Shown here piece after piece: positions 31,971 to 44,500 of a DNA stretch of 64,000 nt. How positions within the stretch are numbered: the first letter of the stretch is position 1; the number at the start of each line of letters is the position of its first letter. The notes below the pieces were generated by a model. The model worked only from the letters and a program-made list of their open reading frames with translations, was not told the DNA's origin and made no database searches. The position numbers and the translations under genes are program-made. The stretch spans positions 30,078,217 through 30,142,216 of the forward strand of contig NC_023755.2 in the NCBI RefSeq assembly GCF_000499845.2. Direction: 5' to 3'. This DNA comes from Phaseolus vulgaris (taxonomy: Eukaryota > Streptophyta > Magnoliopsida > Fabales > Fabaceae).

Positions 31971-33741
31971 TTTGACGAACTTGCATTTAATTGATATTAA
32001 TACAAAATAATTAAATGCAGAAAAAGTTATTACCACTAAGTTTAAAACTTTGATGAATTAGTTAAAGAAAATGACGTTACGCGTTACTATAGTTGATGAC
32101 TTGTATATGTGGAGGTCATATCAAATTGAAATCTGAATTACAGTCAATGAAAGGTGGTAGTGATGCCATAATTAGCACAATGGATAATATTATTATCATT
32201 GACGAAGTCATGAGGTTGCTGAGTTTTGTTATGGTAGTGCAGACTAATATTTGAATAACTATCTCAGCATCAGCGTATTAGTTTACAGGAAGAAAAAACC
32301 ATGATGAATAAAGATGACAGAACTTCAAGTTTGCATCACTATATACAATTATCTATATACGTTAAGTTGCCACCACTTTTGTAATGTAAAAGGCATGGCT
32401 GGTTTAATATTCAATTCCAACTTGCCCATGCAAAGCGCAATGAACACTTGATATCGGATAATGAATATCCCGTACCGGAATTTGCTGACTCATAAAGTTT
32501 TTTTCTCTTGTTCTTTGTTTGTATATGGTAGAACCATGAATGAATAACCACTAGACATTGGACTATGATAAATAAAAGGAAATAAATGTGGTTGGTCTTC
32601 AGTTGATGCTGCCAGCGATGTAACAGAAATGCTGATCAGATCCTCTAAGCCTTAGCTCCTATGTATGGTCACACTGTTTTCTGTAGCAAGTAACGGCGAT
32701 TGGTTCACAGATTTTTTTTGCTGCGGTTGTGATCTTCTGAGTTTTATGTTAAAAACTTCTCATTAACATTAGTGCTAGAAGCATTAATGTTAAATGCAAT
32801 TTGATGTCAATCATGTTCTTAATTTGTCCACTTACTTGGTGCAAATAAAAGTTGTAGCTGCACCTATCAGTTTGAATCTTTTGCACTTATATGGAATCTT
32901 CGTATCTGTCACACTAGACATAGCTTATGCGGCTGATATATATTACGTAAGCTGCGAAAGTCAACGCATAATTGAAGCCAGATATTCACATGATTATCTT
33001 AAGAGTGGAAAATACAAAGTGTCCACATTTTGCGCCTATTAAGTTATTTGATGCCGTCATTTCATTTGGTTCATGAATAGGGCAGCATTATGATTATAAA
33101 ATCATTGAAAGCCAATGAGTGTGTCATTTTGCCACCGCTTGAGACAGCTTTAAGTCCAACAAATGTATTTGGTTAGCGTTAATGGAATGTGGTTAGTGTT
33201 TTTTTAATCAATTATCAGTCTTAATCTGCTTAGAACAGTTATCCTTATTCATTGTGGAGGAAACTTGGATAGGAATAGGAGAATTGGAGCCAGCAACTTG
33301 AGACCAAAGACCAAGAGAGCTATCCTAATTTTTCACTATATATTCGGAAATTGTTACAATGTAGCATTTGTTAATAATAACAAAACATGTAGCATTGTGC
33401 TAAGAAGATAATGTTCGACTGAGGAGTTTCAATCTTATGATATCCAATCAAACATGTTTAGGATAATTTGATATGTCGGCTCATAACTCCTTCACACCGA
33501 CCTGACAATTTGTGTATTACATTGTATATTTATAATATTAAATTAAAAAATAGATTTTAAGTTATAAAACTAATTTATAAAGAAGCGAGAATCTTGTTGA
33601 AATCTTGTTGAAATGTAATCTTGAACAAATAATGTATTTATGAAAGAGTAAAGAGCTAAACTTTCAGAAAAAAATGCCCAAATAATTTGACAAAAAACTC
33701 CGACATGCTCAAAATTCACTTAAACATAAACAAGTCATTGT
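31480..33741. other. No recognisable gene; one TA-rich tract
   Basis: The stretch 31540-31860 has several overlapping short ORFs on both strands (for example MDDNGCRMRVYRNVEDFVDH from 31662) that I cannot assign. A mixed TA tract sits at 31938-31972. The ORF 32794-33042 has no domain. The rest appears non-coding. Confidence 0.5.
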
Positions 33742-33746
33742 CTTAT

Positions 33747-34115
33747 TATTAAAGGATACGGATATGAGTTATAGAAGGATCCTAATATTAATTAAGTGTC
33801 TTTTCTAATTATAAGTTGTTTCTCTTTATAGAGGACAATAATTGGGTATCTTTTCTAATTATCAGTTGTTTCTCTTTATAGAGGTGAATAACCTTTATTT
33901 TGTCTTTGTGTGTTATGATTCTAGTATTTAATTATTGATTCTTTTCCTCTTTAGTTAAACCTAGAATGAGTGTACTACTTGTATATATTCAGACCATTTG
34001 TTTTGATTTCAATAACAAGAAAAGAGAGATATTCATTCTCATATCTTTTACCTTCCTTTTACTCTTTTGTTCATCTTTTGTTCTCTTTTATTCATCTCTG
34101 TTCTACTTCGTAATA
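33747..34115 (+). repeat. 5' LTR of the copia element
   Basis: 369 bp, ending TTCGTAATA. It contains a block from GTGTCTTTTCTAATTAT to TTTATAGAGG that is present twice in tandem here but only once in the 3' LTR. This accounts for the roughly 50-bp length difference. Confidence 0.9.
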
Positions 34116-34125
34116 TGGTATCAGA
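34116..34125 (+). other. Primer binding site, initiator Met tRNA type
   Basis: TGGTATCAGA immediately follows the 5' LTR, matching the usual initiator tRNA-Met primer site (the next bases ACTC have drifted from GC). Confidence 0.85.
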
Positions 34126-34159
34126 ACTCTGATTAGAGCTCTCGTTGCTACATTTATCT

Positions 34160-37100
34160 ATGAGTGAAGTTGTTGATCCCTCATAAGATCTTTGTTCACC
34201 TTATCATGTTAGTTCATCAGATAATTCATCCTTGAATAGAGTTTACTCTCTCATTACACAACAAGAGAGACAAGTTTTTGGTGATCAATCTAAGGCAATG
34301 ATTGCTACTAGCAAAGGAGTTTATAATAACAATGCTACAACCTATGGCATGGGTGGTGGATATGGAAGAGGAAGCTATGGAGGAGGATATACTTCCAAAA
34401 TTTGCAGTTATTGTGGAAAGACAGGGCATACCATTGATACATGCTATAAAAAGCGTGGTTTTCCACCTCATTTCAAATTTAAAAACCAGAACCATCATCA
34501 GAGTCATGCAGCCTTTCACAATACAAATTTTAACAATAATGAGCAGAATCATGAAGGTTCAAAGTCAGAAATGGAGTCTCAACAAATTGTTTTTACTCCT
34601 GAGCAGTATCAAACATTGTTAGCTCTTTTACAACAGGTCAAATCCAGTGACAATGTTTCTAGTCAAGTCTTTGTTATTCCTTCTAACATGACAACACAAA
34701 CTGGTAATAACTTTATTTCTTCTTTTAGTTCTTGGATTATTGATAGTGGTGCTACTGATCACATTTGTTCATCCTTAACTTACTTCACTTCGTATCATCA
34801 AATTGATCATATTTATGTCAAATTACCAAATGGAAATCAAGTCATTGCCAATTATTCTGGAAGTGTTTTTCTCAATCAAAATCATGTCATAAACAATGTT
34901 TTGTATATTCCTTGCTTCACTTTTAATCTTCTTTCAGTAACAAAATTGATTGATAAACTATCTTCTGTTCTTACCTTTGATTCTAATGGTTGTCACATTC
35001 AAGACAAAAACTCCTTGAAAATAATTGGTTCTGCTAAGATGCAAGATAGACTTTATATACTCAGGATCCCATCTTATCAGAAATTTCAAATTAAACCCCT
35101 TGAATCTACACACATCATCAATATTGTTAATGTCAGTGCTAGTGATCTAGAAACCCTTTGGCATTTTCGATTAGGTCATATTTCAAATAAATGTATTGAT
35201 GTTATCAAGAATAAATTTCCTTATGTTAAATATAACAAATCTTTTGTTTGTGATGTTTGTCATTTTGCAAAGCAAAAAAAGGACTTTCTTTTCCTATTAG
35301 TACATCTAAATCAAAAAAATGTTTTGATTTGATTCATGTAGATATTTGGGGACCATACTCAATACCATCAATTCATGGTCATAAATATTTCTTGACCATA
35401 GTTGATGACTATTCGAGGTACACATGGATTTTTCTTTTGAAACAAAAATCTAAAGTTGTTAAGGTTTTGGAACATTTTGTTATTTTTGTTCAAACACAGA
35501 TTGAGACAACAATAAAAATAATAAGAAGTGATAATGGAACTGAGTTTGTCATGACTAATTTTTTTGTCAGTAAAGGAATAATACATCAAACATCATGTGT
35601 CAATACTCCACAACAAAATAGTATAGTTGAAAGGAAACATGGTCATTTATTAGATGTAGCAAGAGCTCTTATGATACAATCTCATTTACCCAAAATTTAT
35701 TGGTCATATTCTGCAATACATGTTGCGCATATTATAAACATGCTTCTCGCACCTGTTTTAAACTATTTTTCTCCTCATGAAATGCTTTTCAAAACTGATG
35801 CCGATTTAATGGATTAAAGGTGTTTGGTTCTTTATGTTATGCTAGCACTTTGTCAACAAATAGAGGAAAATTTGATCCAAGAGCATCAAAATGTGTTTTT
35901 ATTGGTTTTCAAAGGGGGACAAAAGGATATATTTTGTTGAATATTCAATCAAGAGAAATTTTTGTGTCTAGGGATGTTGTCTTTTATGAACATGTTTTTC
36001 CATACCAAAGGGTTCAAGATACTAGCAATGAAACTAACAGTTCTGATATTAATGATCAAATTTTGTTTGCCGAAGATCAATCTGTCTTAAGTCAGCCATC
36101 ACAAGCCATTCTTGCACCTTGTGATAATACACCTTGTGATAATGTTGAAAATAGCATTGATAATAATTGTGAGTCAGAAATTGAGGTTTCAGAAGAAGAT
36201 TGTTCCCATATAGATCAAAACCTTAATGAAAATCATGATATAGAACAAAGTTCTGAATCAGATCCATCTGTCCGAATGAGCACAAGAATAAAAAAACCAC
36301 CTGAGTATTTAAAGTATTATCATTGTAATCTTAATGTTTCCAGTGCATCTTTTAGAGTTAAATAAATATATTTTGAATTCTATTTTGTCTTATAGCAATT
36401 TATCACCTTCTTACAAATCTTTTGTTATGTCTCTTTCTTCACATGTTGAGCCAAACACTTATTCTGAAGCTGTGAAACATGACTGTTGGAGAAAAGCTAT
36501 ACAATGTGAGATATCTGCTTTAGAGTCAAATCAAACTTGGGAGACTGCTCTTCTGCCTAAGAACAAAGCTGCCATAGGTTACAAATGGATATTCAAAATA
36601 AAATATAAGGCTGATGGGACAATTGAAAGGTATAAAGCAAGGTTAGTGGCAAAGGGATATACACAAACAAAAGGCATTGACTACCTTGATACTTTCTCTC
36701 TAGTAGTAAATATGACCACCATAAGGTTGCTTCTTTCTTTAGCTTCTATTTATAATTGGGAATTGAAACAATTAGACATAAACAATGCCTTTTTACATGG
36801 AGATTTGAAAGAAGATGTATACATGGTTGCTCCTCCTGGATTGACTTCTATTCCACCAGGAAAAGTTTGTAAACTAAAAAAGGCTTTATATGGCCTTAAG
36901 CAAGTCAGCAGATAATGGTTTGCCAAACTGTCATCATTTTTGCTTTCTATAGGATATACTCAATCTATGAATGATTATTCCTTGTTCATTAATTCTTCTG
37001 AAGGATCTTTTACAACATTATTGGTATATGTGGACGATATAATATTGGCAGGAAATGATAAAGAAGAGATTGCTCGAATCAAACAAGTCTTGACATTCAA

Positions 37101-37841
37101 GATTAAAGATCTTGGGAATTTAAGATATTTTCTTGGTCTAGAAGTAGCAGAAGTAAGACAGGAATAATGGTAAATCAAAGGAAATATGCATTGGAATTAT
37201 TAACAGGTGCAGGTCTTTTAGCCAGCAAACCTGCACCCACTCCTATTGATAATCATGAGAAATTCTCTTCTACTGGAAGTGTTCATTTCACAGATATTCA
37301 AGCCTACAGAAGATTGATTGGAAGACTTATGTATCTCACTAATACCCGACCTGACATAATATTTTCTGTACAACAACTTTCTCAGTTTCTTGCTAAGCCT
37401 ACAATTGCTCACTATAATGCAGCGATTAGAATTCTCAGATATATCAAAGGGACTCCAAGTCTTGGTCTATTTTTCTCTACCACTACCTTTGTTCATCTGA
37501 AAGCCTTTTGTGATAGTGATTGGGGCACCTGTAGTGATTCAAGACAATCTATGACTGGTTTTAGTGTGTATCTTGGGAATTCTCTCATATCTTGGAAATC
37601 AAAGAAGCAAGGAACAATATCAAAGAGTTCTTGTGAAGCTGAATACAGGGCAATGACCACTGTTACATGTGAAATTCAATGGCTAACTTATCTTCTTCAA
37701 GATTTCAAAGTTCCTTTTGAGCAACCATCTCTTTTATACTGTGACAATGACTCAACAAGATACATTGCAGCAAATCCAGTGTTTCACGAGCGTACAGAAC
37801 ATATAGAAATAGATTGTCACGTGGTCCGGGAAAAATTATAA
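34160..37841 (+). pseudogene. gag-pol: Copia gag-pol polyprotein (broken)
   Basis: The gag start MSEVVDPS is followed by a stop; the text continues with a serine-rich SSDNSSL and jumps to NRVYSLITQQERQVF, the region just before the zinc knuckle, so about two thirds of gag is deleted. Then: zinc knuckle CSYCGKTGHTIDTC (about 34404-34445), protease WIIDSGATDHIC (about 34730-34765), pre-integrase LWHFRLGHIS, integrase HVDIWGPYS...DDYSRYTWIF and the DNGTEF motif (35330-35560), RT from [13 protein letters not shown] to the catalytic LLVYVDDIILAG (36580-37055), and RNase H CDSDWGTCSDSRQS, EAEYRAM (37500-37660). Breaks occur near 35290 (frameshift), 35817, 36363, 36913 and 37165. Confidence 0.93.
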
Positions 37842-37969
37842 AAGGGTCTCATCCATTTGCTTCCCATTTCCACCACAGAGCAATTGGTTGATATTTATAC
37901 CAAAGCTTTAAGTCCTCAATCTTGTAAGAATATTTGTTCCAAGCTGGATCTCATCAATATTTGTTCCCC

Positions 37970-37983
37970 ATCTTGTGGCGGGG
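37970..37983 (+). other. Polypurine tract region of the copia element
   Basis: CTTGTGGCGGGG directly precedes the 3' LTR, in the place and composition of a (slightly degraded) polypurine tract. Confidence 0.65.
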
Positions 37984-38303
37984 TATTAAAGGATACAAAT
38001 ACCAGAGTTATAGAAGGATCTTAATATTAATTGGGTGTCTTTTCTAATTATCAGTTGTTTCTCTTTATAGAGGTGAATAACCTTTATTTTGTTTTGTGTG
38101 TTATGATTTTAGTATTTAATTGTTGATTCTTTTCCTCTTTAGTTAAACCTATAATGAGTGTACTATTTGTATATATTGAGACCATTTGTTTTGATTTCAA
38201 TAAAAAGAAAAGAGAGATATTCATTCTCATATCTTTTACCTTCTTTTTACTCTTTTGTTCATCTTTTGTTCTCTTTTATTAATCTCTGTTCTATTTCGTA
38301 ATA
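37984..38303 (+). repeat. 3' LTR of the copia element
   Basis: 320 bp, starting TATTAAAGGATAC and ending TTCGTAATA. It is similar to 33747-34115 but with a single copy of the internal ~50-bp block. Confidence 0.9.
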
Positions 38304-38308
38304 CTTAT

Positions 38309-39640
38309 CAACCAACGATATCTTTTGCAAAACCAGAATGCATCTTTTGCAAAACCAGAATGCATTTGCCATGAACAAATAGCCAAACTACGACAAATCA
38401 CCCACAGTTACGGTACCCTTTTGAACTAATAAATGAGCCACAGTTGAGTAAATAAAACTTATCATGACAAAACAAAAAATGAAATTAATCAGACACTTCC
38501 TCTGGGTTAAGGAACAAATCTGAAAAGAAACATTTTTTAGTGCAGACAAAAGAACCACTTTTCCAAGAACAAATAAGTTTTATCTGATTCATGACATGCA
38601 AAAAATCCCGAGTCATGTGGGAATACAGTATCATTACAAATATAAACACACTTTAATGATACTCAACTAATTTTGCATCCTTATAATATTAAAGTTCTTC
38701 ATTACAATGCTGACATGTTTTAAATTTATAACAACCATGGTCAGATGACCATTATATTAGACCCAATTAATTATCTCTATTGAACTAGCTTTCGAAATTG
38801 AGTTATACGTAGTCATAAGCCACTACTAAAGACCAACATTTGTTGAACCCTTACTCCTCCTCCTCTTGTTGTTCCTCAGCCATAACACACCTACAGGCAG
38901 TTGCTAACAACCAAGAATAGAAGTGTCAAGGAGTAGTTTTGACTGAGCAAGTTATTGTAGGGTTGAGCCTATTGAATTAATGTTATTAGGTGCATTGGAA
39001 TACTGTTAGGTGCAGTTTTCATTATATATTCTGTCATACTAATTTATAAATCCTAAAGCATGTCTGAGAATGAAGTAATTAGTATTAATCTAGCTTTTGG
39101 TGGCATAATATGTGGTATGGAAGTTGGGCGGCATATTTTGCTCATATGATGATGACTTAAATTGGTTATAAAGTGCAGTACTTCTGCTTTGCATAATAAT
39201 GGTGGACCTAGTCTCTTTGAGACTTACGGGCAAATTTTTTTAATATTTCCTATTTTTAAGTTTTATTTTAACTTTTGTTTACAAAAATACCTGAACCATA
39301 ATTTGGTCTTCCATTTTTCATTCTTTAACCTTAAATCAATTCTTTATTAAGTTGATTTAGTTTTACAAAAGGTTATTATATATCCACCCAATGTAATGTG
39401 TTTGACTACACTAATGAAAACAACTGATGAAAACAAATAACGATATTTGAGAGGATTCCTTTAGTGACGTTTATGCAATAAAATAATTTTTTAACAATGT
39501 TATTTGCTCAAATGTTATTAAAAATTTGAGATACGTCATTAAAAGTGTTGCGAAACGGATACACCCCTAAGTGTCATTAAATTTGGAATTACATTAATGG
39601 TTACAGATTGAATCATCGTTAAATAATAGAATGCTGCCAT
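38309..39640. other. Intergenic, no gene seen
   Basis: The only structure noted is a 22-bp tandem duplication (ATCTTTTGCAAAACCAGAATGC) at about 38320-38362. The ORF at 39162-39350 is Phe/Leu-rich and has no domain. Confidence 0.55.
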
Positions 39641-40936
39641 AAGAAAATCAACAGTTATAAAACAACAAATTAATAATTTCTCTTAAGCAAATTGAAAACT
39701 AGTTTCAAAATATTCACTTAAAAGAAATTTTATCATATTATTCTTGAACCGCAATAGATCTTGATATCAAATTAAGTCATCCAGACTTAACAGATTAAAA
39801 CTCAAAATAATAGATAGAAATTTTGATTCAATTCTCAGTCAAGAAAAATTAACAGATTATCTTTCCAGTTAACAAATTAAATTTTTGATAACTGTTCTCG
39901 CCGGTTGACTCAGCCACCGTTGACTTTAGAGGCAGGTGGTGGCTCCTCCTATTTCGAGTGGTTTCTGTTCTCCCTTCAGGTGATAGAGAGTGGCTCCGTT
40001 GAAACAGAGGGGGCCCTACCTGTTGATTGCACTCTGACGATCAAGTCAATACTGGGCTAAGAAACAATAAGTATGTAAAACAATTTTAGTCTTAGAAACG
40101 GCGTACCTTCACCAAGGATCCTCAACTCCCTTTTATAAGTTGTTTTTAGGTTAACTTCCCTGTCCCACGAGGACCTTTCCTTAAGTGGAATTAGGGTTAC
40201 TAGCAAGGCATCTTGTTGTGTGTTGCACAATCTTAGCGCAGCCACCGCACAGGACTTTCCTCTTCTGGAGTGCAAAATCATAACATTATGGCCGCCAAGG
40301 TACCAACTCATGCACCAGCGCTGTGGGGCCATCTGTTATATAGGTGCCCTAATTATTCATGTGCCATGCATGCAGCTTTCTCTGAAAACCCTAACGCTCA
40401 TGGGCCTTGATGCCTCCAAGGAATACTTACTTGTACTAGACCTGGGCGTACTATACACACAACATGCATGAACCCTCCCGTGATTTAGGTCTTTCTTATA
40501 TCTAGATGTCAGCTCATTACTATTTCTAGGGCCCTGCTTACGTTGCCCATTATCACGACCAGACCACCGATGTCTGATGTCAATGTCTGATGCCGATGTC
40601 TGAGGATTGGCCAGTATAATAACAAAACCAGCAAATGAAAAAAATAATTGATTAATTTGTTAAACAACAGGTTGTATTTTACACTAGTGAGCACAATTTT
40701 ACACAAAAAAATGTGTAGGGAAAGAAAACTTAAAGAACACAAAGATCTATATTGGTTCCCTCAAAATTAGCTATATCCAGTCTCATCTCACACTAAGATG
40801 GATTTCACTAAACCAAAAGTATCTTTTTACACAAAGACAACCAAGAACAGCTCTTGAACACTACAAGAAATAAGAACACATATAAAACCCAATTACAATA
40901 GTGCTACACTTCAAGAACCACTATCTTAGAAGCAAT
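39640..40936. mobile_element. Decayed LTR-like sequence, related to 50975-53394
   Basis: The part 40640-40930 aligns by eye with about 52380-52690 (shared order: ATACTGGTTC-like block, ATCCAGT, CACTAA-CCAAA, AAGAACA..., ACACTTCAAGAA/ACACTTTAAGAA, AGAAGCAAT/AGAGCAAT). The 39640-39885 part resembles the start of that same LTR in composition. It is interrupted by the candidate solo LTR at 39893-40618 and ends abruptly at the CACTA terminus at 40937. Confidence 0.5.
39893..40618. mobile_element. Candidate solo LTR with TSD ATAAC
   Basis: A G+C-richer 726-bp block beginning TGTTCTCGCCGG and ending CCAGTATA, bracketed by ATAAC at 39888-39892 and 40619-40623. It contains LTR-like text (TTGCACTCTGACGATCAAG) and no ORF with a domain. 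The 3' terminus is TA rather than CA. An LTR-derived origin is inferred from the boundaries and compositional contrast. Confidence 0.5.
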
Positions 40937-41559
40937 CACTACTACAAAAAAGGGATTTAAGGACGGTTAAAAACACCTTATAAAGATTCTGAACCGTCTT
41001 TAATACGAATGTCGTTATAACTCAACACTTTGTAACGATGGTTGAGGAACCGTCATCATAGAAAATATAGCAACATGTGTGAAAAACCGTCATAATTATG
41101 GGAAACAAAGAGTAAAAAATAAATTTTGACGGTTCTGTTTTGAATCGTCGTTATAAATGCTTCTATTTTTATGTTTTTCAAAGACGGTTCCATGAGAGCC
41201 ATCATTATAAGTACTTTTAAAAAAATGTTAGATTATTAAATAGCACTATAAACCTGCGTAAAATATCAAATTTTCATAACAATACTACATATAATATCAT
41301 GATTTAAATATGGTAAACTACATAAAATAAATTAATTCCATATTACATTCTACATAATGTGTACAATATATAAAAGTTCTATGTTTTTCTAATCATTCAT
41401 CTATCCTAAGTTATTATACATGGTTACAAAATATTTTGACCATGTTATCTTTACATACTCCAATGGTTCTGAATCTAGCGGTTGTGGGTCATTGAAAAAC
41501 TGTGACATTTGAAAGTTTTTTGAATTAATGCATGAATAATAATCCTTAAATTTTAAAGT

Positions 41560-44500
41560 GTTTTGTATTCAGGTATTACGTAATCCCAACCTCTATCAAT
41601 TTCAACTCGCACAATAGTCGACATCCACTGCATACCATAATAACCGCACTCATAACTTGCAGATTGTCTATTGTACTGCAAGTCAAAATAATGTTATTAA
41701 ATGAATGAATGAGACACATTAAAGTGAGTGAATAAATATACTTTAAATACCTTAAGGTGCATCCAAGTGAGTTTTTTTGCGTTTGCACTTCCCCTTCCAC
41801 TCAACATGTTATATCCAAAATAAGCACTGAAATAATAAAATTTCATGTTAGAACATATAACATTATATAATGTATAAGTAATAATAAATGTTAAATGCAA
41901 TTGTCGTACCTATCTATAATGTGTTTAAAATAGTTAGGGGGTTTCTTATGCAAGGCGCAAAACCATGCAGCGGTATAATCTTGAAGAGATATATGATCAA
42001 CAGTTGCCAATGAGGCCTATATAACAAATAAGTTAGTTTCTCTTATTTCAATAATTTAGTATAACTTATTTAATAAATATGGACTTACTCATGGATATAT
42101 AAAGCAAAATAAATTTGTTTTCCTCCATTCTTTAAGGCAGTGGTGATACAACCCAAGTAGCTACGAAGATGACCAAGGAAGCAAAAGACAAAGCACATGG
42201 TGAAGAGTCATCTCAACGAAAAATTCAAGACCCCACCAAGGATCACATGGACCTCACTAGAGGAGTTGGGCATAAACCAACACACCAATTATTCTTCCTT
42301 TTGGTTTTCTTATAAGATACAAATATGTTGTAAATAATTTGGGCTCTCTTGAGGGGTCCAAATAGTAGAATAAGCTGGAATAGGTGCCTATAGCATAATA
42401 GGGGGTGTAATTATCATTTTAGCTTGTTTCTAACCCTTTAGAAGGAAATGTGACCTAGTTTCTAGAAGAACAAGCCTAGGATGCAGCTTTGACTTAGTCA
42501 AACCCTAAAGGAAGCCCCTCACACATTTACCACCCTACCCTTGCCCTTCTTGCCCACCAAGGCACCCATTCTTGTGTCTTACTCCATGTATTTTCAAATT
42601 GAATTTGAATGAAGTAAAGAAACTCTGCACAATGTGAGTTCTTAGTGAGGCTTATGTCCTCTTAGGTTTGAGGTTTTATCTTGAGTGACTTGGGAAGCTC
42701 TCAACTGGCGGCCAACACACTCATCTTGGAGAAAACCACCCTCCAAGTGGCATGACTTTTCTCACCCACCACCATAAGTTTTCTCATTCCATTTTTCCTT
42801 CCATTTCTCCATTCCATTTATATTTTTGTCTCTTAGTTCTCTTATTTGTTGCTCTTGGGTTTCACTCATAATTATGAGTATGGTGCATCATTTGGGAGGC
42901 CATTACCACCATTGATGTTTACCTTGTGCCCATTTCAATTCCGCAAATTGCATCTCATCCTCACCATATCTTGTTTTTCATCTTTGCCTATGTGAAATGA
43001 ACCTTCACACTTACTTAATCACTTGGTTAAGTTCGTGTCCAGTGGGAATCTTCCTTAGGTCCTCACCATTAAATTGTTAAAATCTCAATCTTAAGTAAAA
43101 GTGTCACCATAAATAAAAACATATAAAAATCAACTCACATCAAGTGGTGATGTATGCTTGTGTTTCTAACTTCTTGTTTCTAAGTGATTAAATGAGTTGA
43201 GGGTTTAAAAACTCATATCTATCTTGTTTTCCCTCATTGAAGCATAATCCACAAATATACCTAAATTTCAATAAGTTATTACTAATATATAAAATAAATA
43301 AAAAATATAAAGATTTTAATAACTCAACTTACATGATCCATAATTGCATAACTGTTATGTTAATCTTCTGATTTCCAGATGCAAGATCCAACGAATCTGA
43401 CATGTGAAAGTACAACGGTACATCATTAAGCCTTCCAAAAACATTGGCATCCCACGGAACCTCTACGACGGTTGTATCTAAAGTTATTGCAACTTCCACC
43501 AATGTTGCCACAGGATCATCAATGGAGAATTTTTTTCTTCTTTTGCAGAGGCAGTTTTGTCTTAGGTTTCGGTTTCTCATCAAAAAACAAAAAAACAATT
43601 AAATTATTTAGAATATAATATATTTAATATATAATCCTATTAGTGAAAAGATATACTATAGAATCTGATATAGGTCTGACGAGATGTCTAGGCCAGGCAA
43701 TAAAAGTATGTAATGTCTCTGCTACAATTGTCACTTCTGATGTCGGCACAGGAACTGCAATATCACCATAAAGGACCTTCTCCACCGTGACCTTTATCAA
43801 ATTAGAAGGAAAAGGCACATTGTGTAACATTGTGACCCCTTTATAACACTTACCCAGGGCAACGAATCGGGTGGATGAATCATAATCAACATATAACTCA
43901 CTTTGGCTAGTTAAGCCAAAGTCATCCCTCGATAGATCAACCGCTGAACAGCTCCCTTTAGTGTTGACTTTCTTAATAGGAGGTGGGTCATCTTGTACCA
44001 CCATAGTAGGTGGTTGCTACGAGACTCCTAAACCCTTCCACTGCTTTTCAAACTCTCTATCCATCCGCTTATTAAACTCCTCCATTAAGCTTTCTCTAAT
44101 CTCTTGAGTTACCTCAACCTTCTTCTATTGTCGTAATTAAAGCAAATACTCCTGGCTAGGTTGATTGGACGAATGTTCCTTGCTATGTGATGAGGGTCTA
44201 AAGTATGATTGAATCCCCACCCCATATCCAACAACACGAACACGTCCAGGGTGCTTAGGTCGCCCGATAATAACATTAAGAATATCCTCGCGACCATATG
44301 GATTAAAAGTCCCCTTGTGTTGATTGCTTAACAAGAGAATCCTACAAAAAATGAAAAGAAATTGTCAAACTTCAACACATTAAATTTAAAATAACACATA
44401 GAAAACATATTTCTTACAATTCGTTCAGTTGTTTGTTGTGATTCCTCAAAATTCCATGTCCCTGATGGTTTTAGACGGGCACTCTTCCATTTCTCATGTC

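Larger units (their letters stand above)
33747..38303 (+). mobile_element. Ty1/copia retrotransposon, nearly complete, gag-deleted
   Basis: A plus-strand element with LTRs 33747-34115 and 37984-38303 and a perfect target duplication CTTAT (33742-33746 and 38304-38308). The order protease, integrase, RT, RNase H is Ty1/copia. LTR termini read TA...TA rather than TG...CA in both copies. Most of gag is missing, and the polyprotein contains several stops and frameshifts. Confidence 0.93.

Noticed and set aside
32794..33042. 82-codon plus-strand ORF with two hydrophobic stretches
   Set aside because: It has no signal, family motif or promoter and lies in A+T-rich intergenic DNA.
39405..39470. CACTAATGAAAACAACTG as a possible CACTA terminus
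   Set aside because: It lacks the A-rich block and clear subterminal repeats, and no opposite end was found.
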